Part shown: positions 10,828 through 22,575 of the stretch, piece by piece
How positions within the stretch are numbered: position 1 is the stretch's first letter
Layout: each line of letters starts with the position of its first letter
From: Hirsutella rhossiliensis
Taxonomy: Eukaryota; Ascomycota; Sordariomycetes; Hypocreales; Ophiocordycipitaceae
DNA: 64,000 bases
Assembly: GCF_020360975.1 (NCBI RefSeq)
Contig: NW_025408670.1
Coordinates: forward strand, 1,612,001-1,676,000
Direction of reading: 5' to 3'
Position numbers and translations under genes: made by a program
The notes under the pieces: generated by a model
Told to the model about the DNA's origin: nothing
The model's input: only the letters and a program-made list of their open reading frames with translations
The model's database searches: none

Positions 10828-12628
10828 CTAATCCTGCTTCTCCGCTGCATCCGAGGCCGGTGTCAGGCTCACCCAGCATCCATTGGACAGACTCATGGTG
10901 GAGCTCGTCTTTTGCAGCATCGGACGGCCATCCCGGGCCTCAATTCTCTCAAAGGCCTGAAAGAAACGTGCCATGAGGTACGACATCATGGTGAGGGCAA
11001 ACTGCTGACCTATGCAGATGCGAGGCCCTCCGCTGAACGGGATGTATTCCCATCTGTGGGTGGCCCCTGGTCAGTCTTTCTGTTACGTGGACTGAAAACA
11101 AGAGCAACTTACGATGTCCGGAGCGTGTCCCACCGCTCGGGGCGAAACTCGTTTGCCTCCTCGCCGTAAATGTCCTCGCACCGCTGCAGGCTGTAGGTGC
11201 TGAAGCGGCACTCGGTGCCCTTGGGGACAAGCAGAGGCGACTCGCCATCCGGACCGCCACCCTTGGGGAGGACCGTGTCTCTCTTGGCGACTCGCGCGTT
11301 CGAGGAGACAGGGGGCCAGAGCCTCAGCGCTGCATCCTCGCCCCTCGCATGGTCAGCAGATGCATGACAGGTGGAAAAGAAGCATGGGCGCATCTACGAA
11401 CCTTCTTTGAGCACATTATTCAGATACTTGAGCGCCTTGAGGTCCTCCCACGACGGCCGCCGCCCCTCGAGGCCGGCCAGCTCGCGGCGGAGGCAGCACA
11501 CGACGTCGGGCCGGCGGGCGAGCACCCAGAACAGGCTGCTCATGGTACTGGCGCTCGTGTCGCGGCCGCCGAGGATCATGGCAAGCAGCTGGCCCGTCAT
11601 CTGCTCGTGCGAGGCGCCCGAGTCGACGAGCTCGTTCATGAAGACGTAGGGGCGCTCCTTGGCCTTGTCCTGCGCCAGCGCCGCCGCCACGTGCTGATCG
11701 ATAAAGGCCTGGCACCGGGTGACGGACTCGTCGAAGCGCTTGTCCGGTAGCAGCATCCACAGCCAGCCGGTGCGGGCGCGGCTGGTGGCGGACAGGAGGG
11801 CGTAGTCAAAGGCCTTTGTGAACTCGACGGCTTCCTCGGTTGGATTGACGAGCATGTCGGTCGAGTGGCCGAACCTGGTCACCGTCAGCAAGGGCCAGTC
11901 AGAAACGAGAGCAGGTCGGCTCACATAAAGTCGGTCGAGGTATCCATGGTAAACATATAAAAGAGGGCCTGCAAGTCCACCTTGTCGCCATGGGGCGGCG
12001 ACAACAGCCTGGCCAGCAGGTTCTCGACGTGGCGGTCGGTACACTCGAGGTCGGCAATCTGGTTGCGCATAAAGCTCGGCCGGATCAGGGCCCGCGCGCG
12101 CGCCCACTCGCCGGCGTTGGTGGAGAAGATGGCGTGTGGACCGAGGACAAGGGAGACGGTTCGCTGCCGGACACCACCGACAGGCCAAGTCTCGAACTGG
12201 CCGGCGAGAACAGCCTTGATATTATCCGGGTCGCACGTCATGAGGACCCAGCTTCCGATGGTATTGACCCAAAAGGTCCTGGCGACAGACTTGGTGAAGA
12301 GGTCATGCCACGTCTCGAGCAGCGTGTCGGAGCGCAGGGCCGCCTTCATCAGGCGTACCCAGTCGAGGCCCAGGACGGGGTCGCGGTGCGGAAAGACGGC
12401 GGCGGGCTGCGTCTTGAGGATGCGCATCTTGCGCAGCTGGCGGTGCCGCTCGCGCGCGACGAGCACGACGGCGGCGAGCATGACGGCGAGCCATGGCGGC
12501 GAGCAGTAGGCGGCGTAGGGCGTGAGGGCATGGCCGGCGATACGCAGCGACAGGGTTTGGGCGAGGGACCAGGCCAGGCATGTGCCGCTGGCGAGCCAGA
12601 GGACGAGATAAAGACTCTCTCGGGCCAT
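10828..12628 (-). CDS. cytochrome P450, CYP52-like
   Basis: Four exons (12628-11925, 11874-11402, 11329-11113, 11053-10828; introns of 50, 72 and 59 nt) encode 539 residues. Hydrophobic N-terminal helices suggest ER anchoring. The I-helix run [11 protein letters not shown], the K-helix ExxR in KEALRL (restored exactly across intron 2), the FRPERW region and the haem-binding [11 protein letters not shown] (ligand Cys near 478) are all present. It is therefore probably an active haem monooxygenase. The N-terminal half resembles the CYP52/alkane and fatty-acid hydroxylase clan, so omega-hydroxylation of lipids is a reasonable but unproved guess. An in-frame upstream ATG at 12682 would add 18 residues; 12628 gives the more usual start. 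No cluster genes are adjacent. Confidence 0.9.
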
Positions 12629-13815
12629 GTCGACTTTGCTTGTGATGACTGTGTCTCTCCCTACCAGAGGGGATACATGCATGGATATCGTCGTCCAAAG
12701 GGTCGAGAAACCGCCTCCTCCACCCTGCTCAAGCACCTCGTCATTAGCTCTCTCTCCCCGCGTGACACTGCCTGACCGCAGCAGTCGCTGGAGCCCGGTG
12801 TCTTGGATACCTTAAGCTATGCTCGCACAGCCACGGCGCTACAATGCGACCTTGACAGTGTCCAGCTTGGTCGAGGCCCCCGCCGGAGCCGAGGCAGAGC
12901 GGACCGAGGTGTTTCCCAAGTTGGCAATCTAATAAGCCCCTCGTCATGGGATTTCGGGGGAAATCTGTTAGTAGAGCAGATGCGACCCGAGTGACAACCC
13001 CCCCCCACCCCCCCCCTTACCCCCATCAGGCTGCAAAGTGGAGAGCGACTCTGTGATACATATCTATTGTCGACACTCACACCGTCCGCGATTTCAAGAG
13101 CCTCCTGGGCGCAGAGTCGACCGACACAAGTATCGTTTGCTGTTTCATCCAAGCTACTCTGTAATAGAGGTGAGAGAGCCCAAGCTCTGGACCTCGGGCT
13201 GACACGACGTCCAGCTTCTGCTTCACATACACAAGGAGACAGCCCAAGACGTGGCGTTTGCAGACCATCTTTGTTGATGCTTGCAGAGGCAGGCCAGGCA
13301 AAGGGGTAGGCCGAGACTGCTGAGCACTTCCAGCAGGTTCGCGGCGTCCCAGCTCCATCCCAGATCCCCCCTGTCTGTTTCAAATGTTGCGCATCCTCAC
13401 CGATGGCTCAACAACCTTGCCGAGAGCAGAGAGTGCGAGCCCGCCTCCTCGTACAGCTCGTCGCCATTCCCCTTCTGATCGGCAACCGCAACCCATCCAG
13501 GCAGGTCAATTGAATCGGTGCGGCTCCTCTTGTCCATCGTGGTTGCGCCGCAACGACCGCCCAGAGCAGCCTGCCGTTTCATCCCGCCTATTGTCTCCTG
13601 GCCTCAATCAACCACTTCACCGCCAAAGTGAAGTTCATCCTATTGTTGACCGTGACTTGGCATACTTTCCACGTATCCTGTATGGCGTTCGGGTGCGTCC
13701 ACGTGTACACCAGCCTCGCCGATGACGGGCTTTCCCAAGAGTATAAATTCGGACATAGCCCCCTTTGAAGCCTTTGAGTTCTTCATATCACCATCTTGCG
13801 ACTTCAAGTCTTATT
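12629..13815. other. intergenic, divergent promoters of P450 and F-box-like genes
   Basis: 1.2 kb between divergent genes with no supportable coding sequence. It contains C-rich homopolymer runs at about 12997-13017 and a TATA-like box near the right end. Confidence 0.6.
13742..13748 (+). promoter_or_regulatory. TATA-like box of the F-box-like gene
   Basis: TATAAAT lies 68 bp before the first in-frame ATG (13816), a plausible core promoter position. It is a short AT-rich match and is called from position only. Confidence 0.4.
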
Positions 13816-15210
13816 ATGTCTGTCATCAGTGCCCAACACGGTTCACCAGAGACCACGGCCATGCCGACCCACAAGCTTGGCTTGGCCGACATGCCTCTCG
13901 ACGTTAACCTCCAGATCCTCGAGGAACTGCCCGATGTCTCGTCGCTCAAAAACGCAGTCCTGGCCGTCGACTCTCTTCATCGGGCCTTGACTGCCCGCCC
14001 CAAGTCCATCTCAACCCAAGTTTTGAGGAACGAGCTGCCCGAAAACATCTGGGAGCATGCCATTGTCAGCCAGATGCTTTCCAACGGCAGGGTGGAGACC
14101 CCTGATCTCGACGGCATTGAAGTGGCCGACATTGCTTCTTACGTCGACGCCGTGCGGGTGCTCCGCGACACCGCTCCGCAGACCAGGGTTTCTCCCCCAG
14201 ATGCCCTCGCCATTTCCCGGTTTTACTGCAAAGTTTCGGAGCTCAGGGCCCTGTTCATCGAAGACTGCGCCTACTCTCAGAAGCAGCAGTTTGATCCCCT
14301 CTGGAAGTCGATTCACCATCGCCCCCCGATGCTTTCGGAGCTCAACAGGATCGAGCAAGCGCTCTATCTCTTCCAGATCCTGACTCGCCTGTGCAAGAAG
14401 ATGACCTTCAGCGAGACGGTCGAGAGTGGGTATGCTGCAAGATGCCGCGAAAAGGTGGCTGAGCTGCAGCGCTGCCTTGTGATGCGCCTCATGGCCCCCT
14501 GGGAACTCTACCAGGTGATTGCCATTGAGTGTTATTTCTGGCGCGCTACCCATGGGCTCGGTAAATCACCCCGTCGATTGCTGCCCAGAAACGCATCGCT
14601 GACGAGCCGTGTTTGTACAGAAGGCCCGGCGGACATTGCCGACCGCTTCATGCCGGACATCTTGGCCTCGGGCCTTGACCTCATGCACGAAGCCCTCTGT
14701 CTTGTCGGCGGCCCCAATGTGGCCGAGTTCATCGCCCCCTTTGAGGAGCGGGCTCTCAGTCGGCCATTTCACGCCTTCAGCGCCATCGTTTCGCGAGGCT
14801 TCAGCAAAGCCTGGACCCGAATGAAGCCGCGACGCTTTTCCACGTACACTTCTTTTGCAGCGGACAAGGACAAGCTCGGATACCGCTCCTGGGTGAGGGT
14901 CGAGAAGGAGCAGCTCAAGCTCGTCGGAAACCACCAGATCTGGACAGACCTCTTGTGGGATCGCCTCGAGGCTCTAGAGGAGCGACTGGACCTCTGGGCT
15001 GCGGCGCTCTGGGACGCGTGTCGCTGGCCGGAGATTCTCGTCACTGTGCAGCGGCCCGAGCCCCGGCTGTGGCAGGGAATGAAGCATCGGTGGAGCTCGA
15101 TCCGGATGGTGTTTATCTTCGTTGCCGATCCTTGGACTATCAAGGAAGCCTTTGATGATGCCGAAAAGGAGAAGCTGGATGCCCAGCTTGGACGGAGCAG
15201 GCGGATTTGA
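13816..15210 (+). CDS. F-box-like protein of unknown target
   Basis: The first ATG of the frame is 13816; upstream codons lack an ATG. An N-terminal segment at about 28-60 (MPLDVNLQILEELPDVSSL) fits the Leu-Pro pattern of a divergent F-box, the Skp1-binding part of SCF ubiquitin ligases. The remaining 400 residues are Leu- and Trp-rich with no repeat family I recognise, a pattern common in expanded mould F-box-like families. A probable 60-nt intron (14561-14620; GTAAAT donor, CTGAC branch, ACAG acceptor) is a multiple of three and has no stop. Spliced product: 444 residues; with the intron retained: 464. Target and pathway are unknown. Confidence 0.75.
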   Translation: MSVISAQHGSPETTAMPTHKLGLADMPLDVNLQILEELPDVSSLKNAVLAVDSLHRALTARPKSISTQVLRNELPENIWEHAIVSQMLSNGRVETPDLDGIEVADIASYVDAVRVLRDTAPQTRVSPPDALAISRFYCKVSELRALFIEDCAYSQKQQFDPLWKSIHHRPPMLSELNRIEQALYLFQILTRLCKKMTFSETVESGYAARCREKVAELQRCLVMRLMAPWELYQVIAIECYFWRATHGLGKSPRRLLPRNASLTSRVCTEGPADIADRFMPDILASGLDLMHEALCLVGGPNVAEFIAPFEERALSRPFHAFSAIVSRGFSKAWTRMKPRRFSTYTSFAADKDKLGYRSWVRVEKEQLKLVGNHQIWTDLLWDRLEALEERLDLWAAALWDACRWPEILVTVQRPEPRLWQGMKHRWSSIRMVFIFVADPWTIKEAFDDAEKEKLDAQLGRSRRI

Positions 15211-15645
15211 AGCGCTGGGGACGTGCGTGCGAGTTGGTGGTAGCGGATATTCCTTGAATTTCTTATGGGTTACATGCTATCCGAGTGCCTGCCGTGAACG
15301 CCGGACAGACAGCTGCAGAATAAAGAGCATTCCTGAAGCTCTCGTCACTCGAAGCGCTGGCCCTTGAAAGGCTGAAAAGGCATCATCTGATGTGTGGCGC
15401 ATGCTCAAGCACCCCGCCCCGCCCAAGCCACGAGCGCCACACTCCCACGGGCCATTATTGGCCGGCCCCCGCGAGGCTGTGCGCAAGCTCTCCTCTACAG
15501 TCCCTCGCATTTTGTGCTTGGCCTGGAATCGCGCTTTGAAGCCGTTGCTCTGCACTGCTGGCGCCCAGCGCGCACGCCTCGTCCCTCCCTCCCACATGAA
15601 GCTGCTGGCGCGCATCGCAGTCGACCCCCGGCGCGATCTACCACC

Positions 15646-17722
15646 ATGGCCTCCAACGACGACGGCCCGCCCCTGTCGCTGAGGCCCTTCCCTGTCGCCG
15701 GCAAAGAGCCCAAGAATCTGGCCGACTTTATCGCCCGCGTCAATGCGCAGCCCGGCGGCTTTCGAGGCGTGACGGAGACAAAGCTGCGAGAGGAGATCAA
15801 GGCGGGCGAGGACTCCAATAGCGCCACCGTCGAGCTGGAAGATGTCGACATGGTTGATGCGGCAGACGACGACGACGCTGCTGCCAAGGACCCGGCTGCC
15901 GCCCGCATCGAGGTTCTCAAGAATGTCGAGTGCGTGTGTCCCTTTCCGCTCACCCATGGCCGTTTTGATAGTGCAGTACACCGAGGCTGACTGCTTGCTC
16001 TTCGCAGCATCGCGGGCAACACGGCCATGCTCACCCTCGACTCCCTCTCCCTCCTCCTCTCCAAGCAGAATCCCACCACGGCCGGCCTGACCCTGTCGCA
16101 GCAGCTCCGCGACATGGTCGGCATCGGCACCCTTGGCGCCGACAAGCTGGACGAGCCTAACACGAACGAGGCCAAGACCAAGGCTCTTGGCGAGGTCGCC
16201 ATCGGCTGGACCCTCCTCGAGATCAACAGGACGCGAGACGCCGCTGAGGATGCCAGCTCGCTGCTGGAAAGGGAGGTCGGGATTGAGAGCAGATACTGGG
16301 AGGACGTCATGGCCGTCAAGAAGGCTGGTTGGTCTACATGCAGGGTGCCTCACGAAAGACATACCCTGGGCGTGAGGTTTGGCTTCTCCGAAGGTCTGTT
16401 CACTCGTACCCGCTCCCCACGCCGCATCGTTCGCCTCTGACAAGGAAACAGCTTCAGCAGAGTTCAAGAACAACGGGCTGGCGCCCATGAGGAGAGGCGA
16501 GGACGGCTCGGTCGAGCTTGACCTGGGCCGGCTGGGCGGCATCTCCGAGGGCCTCGTCGTGACGTACCAGAGGCACGGCCAAGTCGTCGGCCGCTCGGTG
16601 CCCCGGCGGCGCTCCGGCGGTGACCCATCGCTGGAATCGCGCGTCCTCGAGGCGCGCAACACCATCTTCTCGCAGGAGCTCTGGCACGAGCTGACGCGCG
16701 AGGCACGCACGCTCGCCGCCTATGACGTCCGCCTCGAAGGCTCGCGCCTGACGTGCAAGGTCGACCCGGCGTCCACAATCACCGTCGAGCTGCTGCCCCT
16801 CGCCTCGTGCCCCTCGGCCGACGACGACGCGCTTCCCGAAAACAGCACGGCCGAGGCCATCTCGGCAAGCCTGCACATCCTGCTGAGCTACGCGCACCGC
16901 TACAACGAGCTCATGAGGACGAGACCGATACCGCCCCACGTGCCGCGCTCCCGCGGCCAGCAGACGTACGCGCTGCTCCGCCCCATCATCGCGCGCATGA
17001 CGTCCCTGCTCAGCATCCGCGCCTGCACGCGGCACATCGGCAGCCTTGTCCAGGCGCTCCGGGCCGCCGGCTTCGCGTCCGCGTTTACCCTGCGCACGCC
17101 GCAGGTGCTGTTCGCGCCGGAGCCCGGCGCCGCCGCTGCGGGGGCGCCCAACCAGCCGTCCGCCGCGCAGACGCTGGTCCGCAACATGCTGCAGCCCCTC
17201 GAGTTCACCGTTGACTTCGACATGCTCCCCGGCGCGTCACTCACTATCCGCGGCCGCACCATCCTCTTCCCCGTGACGGCCACCTTTTACCACGTCGCCC
17301 TCCCGCCGGCGCCGTCGCTGCTCCAGGGCCTGAGCGCCCCGTACCCGGACGGCTACCCGGACCTCAGGGGCTTGTCCGACTACCTCAACACCACGGTCGC
17401 GCGCACCCTGACGAGGCACTTCCTCGCCGACCTCGCCGGCGGCAAGGCGCCCGGCAGCGAGCGCTGGACCCAGAGCGTCGTCGGCACCTCGATCCGCGAC
17501 GCCGACTCGGAAACGCTCGACATACACTTTTCCGTCCAGCAGCAGGGCCCCAAGACCGCCCTCGTGCTCACCAGCACCGTCGCCGTCGACCGCGCGCCCC
17601 ACCAGCGCAGGTGGCAGTGGGCCTCGTCAGGAGGCGACGACGACATCAATGACAGCAGCAGCAGCGAGCGCAGGCCCATCGCCGACATCGTCACCGAGGT
17701 CGTCGCCAAGTCGTCTTCGTAG
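15646..17722 (+). CDS. MED17: Mediator of RNA polymerase II subunit 17
   Basis: Three exons (15646-15929, 16008-16393, 16452-17722; introns of 78 and 58 nt) give 646 residues. The N-terminal part (LSLRPFPV, LADFIARVNAQ) and the central block (RHTLGVRFGFSEA, joined across intron 2; EFKNNGLAPMRRGEDGS) match the fungal Med17/Srb4 family. Med17 is the scaffold of the Mediator head module and is needed for most RNA polymerase II transcription. The N-terminus has an acidic patch (MVDAADDDDAAA). The TAG stop at 17720 is followed in the same frame by 44 further codons with strong coding bias (see the separate entry), so the true C-terminus is uncertain. The F-box-like gene ends 435 bp upstream on the same strand. 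Confidence 0.9.
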
Positions 17723-17857
17723 CGCGACGACCTCTTGGTCTTTGGCCGCCGCGATCGCGCCGCCACGGCCGTCGAGCTGCTCTGCATGTGCAGGTGGCTC
17801 GAGGCCGGGCGCTCGTTGGACGACTACTTTCGCAAGCACGGCCGCCATGCCCCGTGA
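17723..17857 (+). other. in-frame coding-like extension after the MED17 stop
   Basis: Directly after the TAG at 17720-17722 the same frame stays open for 44 codons and ends at TGA (17855-17857). All but four codons end in G or C, matching MED17 itself and unlike the flanking non-coding DNA. The peptide contains AVELLCMCRWLEAG and SLDDYFRKHG, which look like ordinary protein. This could be a recently cut-off C-terminus, readthrough, an unrecognised splice event or a sequencing error. Confidence 0.55.
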
Positions 17858-18410
17858 CGGGTGAGTCGTCTTGGTAGGGAAGCAGAATCTGCCCGCGAGG
17901 TTTAGAGATGTACATGTATATATATATACCCATGCACTTGACCATGTACATAACAATCATTCGCGCCGGCTTGATCGTATCTTGGCCCATATGTGCGACT
18001 TGTCTCCGCACTCGAGATACCGACGTGCCAGTCACGACACCACTCCCCATCCCCCCAACTGGGCAAGCTGGTCACGCGGATATCGAAAGGACATGCATGC
18101 GGCGATGGATTGATGCTGTGCACATCTAGCTCTATAGACGTCTAGTCTCTAGAAACCCAAGCCTCTCTTCGTTGTGCTGCTCGCGACGCGTACATACGTT
18201 CGTCTAAAGCCACATTCTCATCAGACCCATGGACGTCCACTCGGCTCCCTGCCATATGCCATGTATACTGGGGGAAAATCGCCCTCCGCCGCTTTCTCGT
18301 GCCTTCGTCGTGGGACATATGCATGATCCCCAAGCCCGATAGCAAAGACAGAGCAAGGAGAAGAGACCTTCGCAGCAACTGGGGTAACTAAGGCGCCGTG
18401 CGTTTCCACG
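17858..18410. other. intergenic, convergent 3' ends of MED17 and ULS1
   Basis: About 550 bp with a TATATATA-rich patch near 17916-17928, consistent with 3' processing signals. I see no gene. Confidence 0.6.
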
Positions 18411-21400
18411 CTAGTCCCTCGTGTTGAAAAGGAACTTGAGTTCGTTGACATTCAGGCGACCAATCTTCATGCTCTCGGTCTCGTCCAGTGCCGCCTCAAC
18501 AATCGCCTTTTTGCGCTCCTGCAGCGCGATGATGCGGTCCTCGACCGTCTCCTCGGTGAGGATGCGGTAGACTTTCACCTCCAGTTTCTGGCCGATACGG
18601 TACGCACGGTCCACAGCCTGCATCTCGATGTATGGATTCCAAAAAGGGTCCATGATGATGACATTGTTGGCAGACGTGAGGTTCAAGCCCGCATTCCCGG
18701 CTCGGAGAGACACCAGCATGACCTTGACGTTGTCCCTGTCCCGGAAGTCTCTGGCAGCCCGGGCACGATCCTCGCCCGACATGCTGCCGTCGTACCGCTC
18801 CGGCTTGTCCTTGAACTTGTCATGCCACATGGCCACCTGTAGTAAATCCAGAAGTAGGGTCCACTGAGAAAAGACAATGGTCTTCTCTCCTGTTTCTTGA
18901 ATCTTCTTGAGAAGGTTCATGCACTCGGTGACTTTGGCCGCTGGCATCCACGTCTTTCGCAGGTAGCGCATATATCGCTTGTACGCCTCCCGATTCTTGA
19001 TTGCCTCCAGCCGCAAGCTCTTCAGCATGGATGGCTTGACGTCGGCCGGCTTTTTCTTGCCCTTTTTGTTCTTCTTGGGAGTCTTTTCAGCTTTGTTGGC
19101 TTGCGACATGGCGTGGTCCACGTGGTCCGAGTCGTCATCCTCCACGACGAAACCTCGCAAGTTCCCCTTGGCGTTAACCTCCTCCGTGTCAACCTCAGAC
19201 TCCGACTCGGAATCGTCGTCGCTGGATGAGTCCTCGACGCCAGGCTCTGATTGCTTGACCACAGTTTCGGGCATGTGAACGCTCCGAAACGCTTCGTACG
19301 TGAAGCACTTCTTGCCATCAAAAGTGCCACGACACACAGGGCACTTAGCCTTGTCGCTTTCATCTCCAGCCTGCAGGTTGGCGGCCGCAGCGTTGTCGAC
19401 TAAGCGCGTGACACAATCCTTGCAGCTGTCGTGGCCACATGGGATAAAGAACGATGGAGACTGGACAGCGTCGAAACATATCGGGCATTCAAAAGCCTCA
19501 ATCGCCTTGATCCTTTCCACAGTGGCCTTGCTGAGCCCCTTGATCAGTTGCACCATTTTCTCGTCCACTTTCTCTTTGCCAAACTGGGTGGCATCGTCCA
19601 CGTCCAGGTTGAGGTGCGGATGACAGCAAGCCTGCCGCATGCGGAGGAGGAGAACGAGAATGTTGGAATAATTCTTGCCGATAGAGCCTTCGCGTAGGTA
19701 CTTGCTGAATAGAACCTGGGACTTCTGCTCAAGCTGCTTGTAGAAACCCCTCTCGTCGGGAGAAAGCTTAGCGTACACTATGCTTTCGTCTTTCGAAGGA
19801 AGATTGAGAATGGGTTTCCCATTTAGCTGCGAGTCTTTCTTTCTTCGCAGCATGATAGCCTTGAGAAGAGCTCGAAGCCTGCTCATGGCGACGCTCTTTG
19901 CATCGCCCTTGAGACCGCAAAGGATGCCAAACGCCTGCGGGCCGTTAGTATGTTATTCAATCAAGCATATACCAAGTCGTCCTGGACTTACCTGTCGAAA
20001 ATTCTCCCACACGCAGTAAGGCTTGATGTGGAGGAACTGAACAAGAGAGAAGAGTTCGAGGACCCCATTCATCATCGGGGTACCAGTGAGGCACCACCGA
20101 TATGTGGATTTGAGCGCGTGGCAGGCTTTCGCCGTCTTGGTCTTCCTGTTCTTAATGCACTGTGCCTCGTCGAGCACGACTCTGTGAAAGACAGCTTTGG
20201 TCGGGTGCAGCAAGGGAAATTTGAGGGCGTTGGCCCTGTCGTTGAAGTCAATGTTCCGATCGGCGTTGTCCTCCATGAACTTCTCCAGCCGCTTTAGTTC
20301 TTGAGCGATTGTGCCGTACGTCGTTAGGACAACGTCGTATCTGAGCAAGTCATCCGTCGTCGCCTTGGTGTTGTGATATACGAAGACGGACATGCGATGC
20401 GAGAGCTTAGTCTTCTTCGAAATCTCTTCTTCCCACTGGCGTACTAGCGAGAGCGGCCCGATAATCAAGTTTGTCTACTTGGTGTCAGCGGAACCAAGCT
20501 CGTTCACGGTGCCCCCCCGACATCCCCGACTTACCTTGGGTCGCCCTACGGCAGGTCTTGCCAACATGAGAGCCAGGGTGGATATCGTCTTGCCGAGACC
20601 CATGTCGTCGGCCAAGATGCCGCCTTTGTTGCTACCCTCCTCCATTTTCTTCATCCAAGACAAGGCGAGTTCCTGGTGGTGGTAGAGTGACTGCTTAAGT
20701 CCTGCCGGCGTCCCGTCCCGATGCTTATCCGGGATGTCCATGTCCGGGCGAATGTTTTGCAGCAGCTCGTCCAACTCCTTTTCGCTCACATTGGGATCAT
20801 GGTACGCGTGGTCAAGAAAGCTGGACAACCTGTCGGCAAAGGGATTTCCTTCAGCGTCGAGCTGGTTGGCATAGTCGAGCATGCTGGTTTTGTCGATGGC
20901 ATCAAGCAGGCTCACGCTGCCGGAGCTCGGTAAGGCTGGAGTCCTGGGGGGGGCATACATGCTCGAAGCCGGTGCGAAACCGACTGCTAGCGGCCGTCCT
21001 GCTTGATAGGGATGCGCAAAGGGGCTCCCGTACGAAAAAGGAAGCCCGTTGACACCAGGTGACTGATTCAGAGCACCTGGGCTGAAGCTTGTACTGGACG
21101 GCAGTGGCTTGTGAGGAAATGCCTGTGGAGTCGTCGTAAAAGGGCTCTGACCCGGGCCACTAAACGCCGTCGACGGCATAGAGTTGTACAAGTTGGGCCC
21201 GTAAGGCTCATCCCAGCGGGCATCATATGCGCCAGGCATGGGTAGTGCCTGTGGCGGGCGAGAAGCTGGGCCTTCGCGCTTAACGAATTGCCCATGCGAG
21301 TTGGGCATTTGCGAAGCCATTATCTTTGAAAAGGCGTCTGAGTGGCCCGAACCTGGAGCCGGAGTAGACGAGACGACTGGAGCAGGATCTCCTTGGCTCC

Positions 21401-22575
21401 AAAGCTGCTGAGCCAGACTCCTGTCTCTCATCTCCTGCTCGTGTCTCTTCTCTTCTTTGATATGTTGAGCGATGCATGTCGCATCGTAATCGACGTCATC
21501 CCTGGCCACTGGTTAGTGCTTGACATTGCTTACGAGGGGGGATGGAGTTGGCGTGCCCAGTAAGGTCGATAATGTCTATGACACTGCTGGAGCTGTCTTG
21601 CGGTGTGGCGAATCCATTACTTTGAGGCGTCGGGGTGATACGTCGAGCCTTGGCCGTTCCTCTAGCGATGCTCAGGAGCGGCGATTCACACTCACGCTTG
21701 CGACTCGGCAGAGAGCGGGCACCTGGGCTTCTCCAGATGTCATTGTCCATCCTGGGCGTGCGAGGAGTCGAAAATGCCGCCGAGCTATGGCGCGAACTGG
21801 CTGGTTCCACGCTGGCGGATAGTCGCGCTGGAGGGGCAGCTGTCAGCAAGGCGGGATGAAACAAGGCGCAAGGGCGGAATCGAGAGGAAATCAAGGAGCC
21901 CAAAATGTCATGCCAAGGAATGGGTTGTGCGGTGTTTGAGTGCGGCAAAGCTTTGCTAAAGTGAAATGCGCCACAATGACGAGTGAGGTGTTCTTTGACC
22001 TGGCAGGCGCCAATATGGCGGCAAAGGGGTTGAAAGATGCACACAGACTAAGCAGGTGGTCGTCAGAGCTTAGATGCTGAATAGCAACTAGGATGATTCC
22101 ACTGGGTAGATGATGCGGTTGGAGTTCAGAAAGGGGAAAGAGGAGGGGTAAAGAACAGAATGCAGCGAAAGGGAAAACGAAGTGGCGATGGACGGGGAAG
22201 CACAGACAGGCGAGGTTGGGCGAGGGAAAAGCAGAGCTTACCTGTTGGGGTTGTCGAGGTGGGCAGAGAATGGCGGCTCTGGGCTTGGGCATCGTCACGG
22301 CCGTCTATCCTCACCGAGTCAGCGCCGAATTCCGGAGGCTGAACAGAGGAGAGCGAGGGAGGATACTGACCTCCATCGCAGCTCGAGTCCCTGTTGGGGG
22401 TTTGAGCAGGTCCCGGCGGCTGGCTGAGAAGGGCCCTCAACCTGGCAATCTCGCGCCTCGCCTCCTGGCGCTCCTGTTCGGCCCCATCGAAGTGTTCGCC
22501 CTGGAGGGAGTCGAGAATGACTTCCTGGACGACCAACTCGTCGGCCAGCGCATCATGGTCCAGGGGTTCTGCCAT
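18411..22575 (-). CDS. ULS1: SNF2-family translocase with RING finger (Uls1/Ris1 type)
   Basis: Model: exons 22575-22242, 21839-21534, 21508-20535, 20474-19992 and 19934-18411; 1206 residues. The N-terminus is a charged coiled-coil-like segment. A SUMO-interacting motif VIDIIDLT sits at about 198-205. The SNF2 core has Walker A DDMGLGKT (514-521) and DEAQ (640-643). A C3HC4 RING (Cys849, Cys852, Cys865, His867, Cys870, Cys873, Cys897, Cys900) is inserted before the C-terminal helicase half, whose motif VI is QAVDRAYRIGQ (1138-1148). This order is that of yeast Uls1, a SUMO-targeted translocase that removes proteins from DNA. An acidic and Lys-rich linker lies after the RING. The last two introns are secure. 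Intron 1 (402 nt) and the 25-nt gap at 21533-21509 are not, so the N-terminal third is tentative. Confidence 0.85.

Noticed and set aside
10828..12628. P450 as part of a secondary-metabolite cluster
   Set aside because: Neighbours are an RNA-binding protein and an F-box-like protein; no synthase, transporter or further tailoring enzyme lies nearby.
13765..13815. Extra 17 N-terminal codons of the F-box-like protein
   Set aside because: The upstream reading begins with TTG, not ATG; the first ATG is at 13816.
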